From NCBI GenBank assembly GCA_005888955.1, contig VBCS01000156.1, positions 1 to 7,769 of the forward strand: a DNA stretch of 7,769 nt, read 5' to 3'. Positions 7,473 through 7,769 of the stretch are shown one piece after another. The translations under genes were made by a program, and so were the position numbers. The notes under the pieces are model-generated. The model had not been told where the DNA came from. It made no database searches and saw nothing but the letters and a program-made list of their open reading frames with translations. Numbering within the stretch: the first letter of the stretch is position 1; each line of letters begins with the position of its first letter. This stretch comes from Betaproteobacteria bacterium (GTDB lineage: Bacteria > Pseudomonadota > Gammaproteobacteria > Burkholderiales > Casimicrobiaceae).

Positions 7473-7499
7473 AGGGCAGGCGCCGCTCGCGCCTGCCCT
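7464..7499 (-). terminator. Rho-independent terminator of the prolyl-isomerase gene
   Basis: On the minus strand the stem GGGCAGGCGC / GCGCCTGCCC (7489-7498 with 7474-7483; 11 bp counting the A-T pair at 7473/7499) closes a 5-base loop and is followed by TTTTTGTTGTC. It begins 21 bases after the TGA of the isomerase gene. The strong GC stem plus T-run on the minus strand only (TCTTCACG follows on the plus strand) shows its direction. Confidence 0.93.
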
Positions 7500-7520
7500 C
7501 TTCACGACGGAACCGTTGCG

Positions 7521-7769
7521 TCACATGCCGTTCTTGGCGCGCAGCTCCCGCAGATACCTGTCGACCACCTGTCCTTGCATCCGCTGAGCGAGCTGAGGCT
7601 TCACTTCGTCGAAGCCGGGGACTTTCGCTTCGCGGATGTCATCGAGCTGGATGACGTGCCAGCCGAATTGCGTCTGCACCGGCGTGGTCGTGAACTTGCC
7701 CTTCTGCAGTGTCACCATGGCATCGGCAAACGGCTTCACGAAGTTCGACGGCGCATTCCAGTCGAGATC
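7521..7769 (-). CDS. PpiC/parvulin-type peptidyl-prolyl cis-trans isomerase, C-terminal part (5' end outside window)
   Basis: Only the last 82 residues are visible; the frame is open to the right edge (starting DLDWNAPSNFV), so the GTG at 7739 is internal and not a start. The sequence DLDWNAPSNFVKPFADAM, the LQKGKFTTTPVQTQFGWHVI run and the following QLDDIREAKVPGFDEVK match the second half of a parvulin (rotamase PF00639) domain. After this comes a C-terminal helical tail (QLAQRMQGQVVDRYLRELRA), as in short periplasmic PpiC/PrsA-like foldases of proteobacteria. These proteins turn prolyl peptide bonds and help fold exported proteins; a signal peptide would lie outside the window, so the location is inferred from the family. 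The gene ends in TGA and has its own terminator, so it is transcriptionally separate from the tct genes downstream. The exact subfamily cannot be fixed from this fragment. Confidence 0.9.
   Translation of the reverse strand, partial: DLDWNAPSNFVKPFADAMVTLQKGKFTTTPVQTQFGWHVIQLDDIREAKVPGFDEVKPQLAQRMQGQVVDRYLRELRAKNGM

Noticed and set aside
1..7769. Search for CRISPR arrays, tRNA/rRNA genes, insertion sequences, phage genes and tandem repeats
   Set aside because: No spaced direct repeats, terminal inverted repeats with transposase, cloverleaf-like segments or integrase-like frames were seen by eye.

Overview
The window is GC-rich, gene-dense chromosomal DNA. It most resembles a betaproteobacterium of the Burkholderiales type. 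The evidence for this is the long single-chain PurL, a PaaY-like hexapeptide-repeat protein, a TctA/TctB tripartite tricarboxylate transporter (a family greatly expanded in that group) and a parvulin-type prolyl isomerase. This placement is inferred from gene content only; there is no rRNA or other marker gene to confirm it. I see no RNA gene, CRISPR array, insertion sequence, integrase, phage gene or attachment site.

Plus strand, left part (1-3223): the 3' two-thirds of purL (FGAM synthase, purine synthesis) runs in from the left edge. It overlaps by ATGA with a complete paaY-like gene (gamma-carbonic-anhydrase/thioesterase fold), so the two are probably translated together. The 49 bases between paaY and the next, convergent gene hold two overlapping, mutually exclusive inverted repeats that may form a weak bidirectional terminator.

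Minus strand, right part (7769 down to 3273): the 3' end of a PpiC/parvulin-type peptidyl-prolyl isomerase is followed by a textbook Rho-independent terminator. A tight four-gene run follows in transcription order: tctB, tctA, a gamma-glutamyltransferase-family gene (ggt), and a membrane-anchored SRPBCC-domain protein. Spacers are 2, 5 and 9 bases, so it looks like one operon. The substrate-binding subunit tctC is not in the window. The transporter would bring in a small carboxylate or amino-acid-like solute, and the GGT-family enzyme may process a gamma-glutamyl or N-acyl compound. The link between them is inferred from position only.

The most notable point is that ggt carries an in-frame TAG (3995-3993) about 57 codons before its natural end. 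Reading through it in the same frame restores a full-length family C-terminus (FGAGQ and SDPRRDG motifs) that ends at another TAG (3824-3822), just before the SRPBCC gene. TAG is also the ordinary stop of paaY, tctB and the SRPBCC gene, so recoding of TAG is unlikely. This is best read as a recent nonsense mutation (probably GAG to TAG) or a base-call error. No stretch over 300 bases lacks a gene. I do not find a new kind of biological system here.
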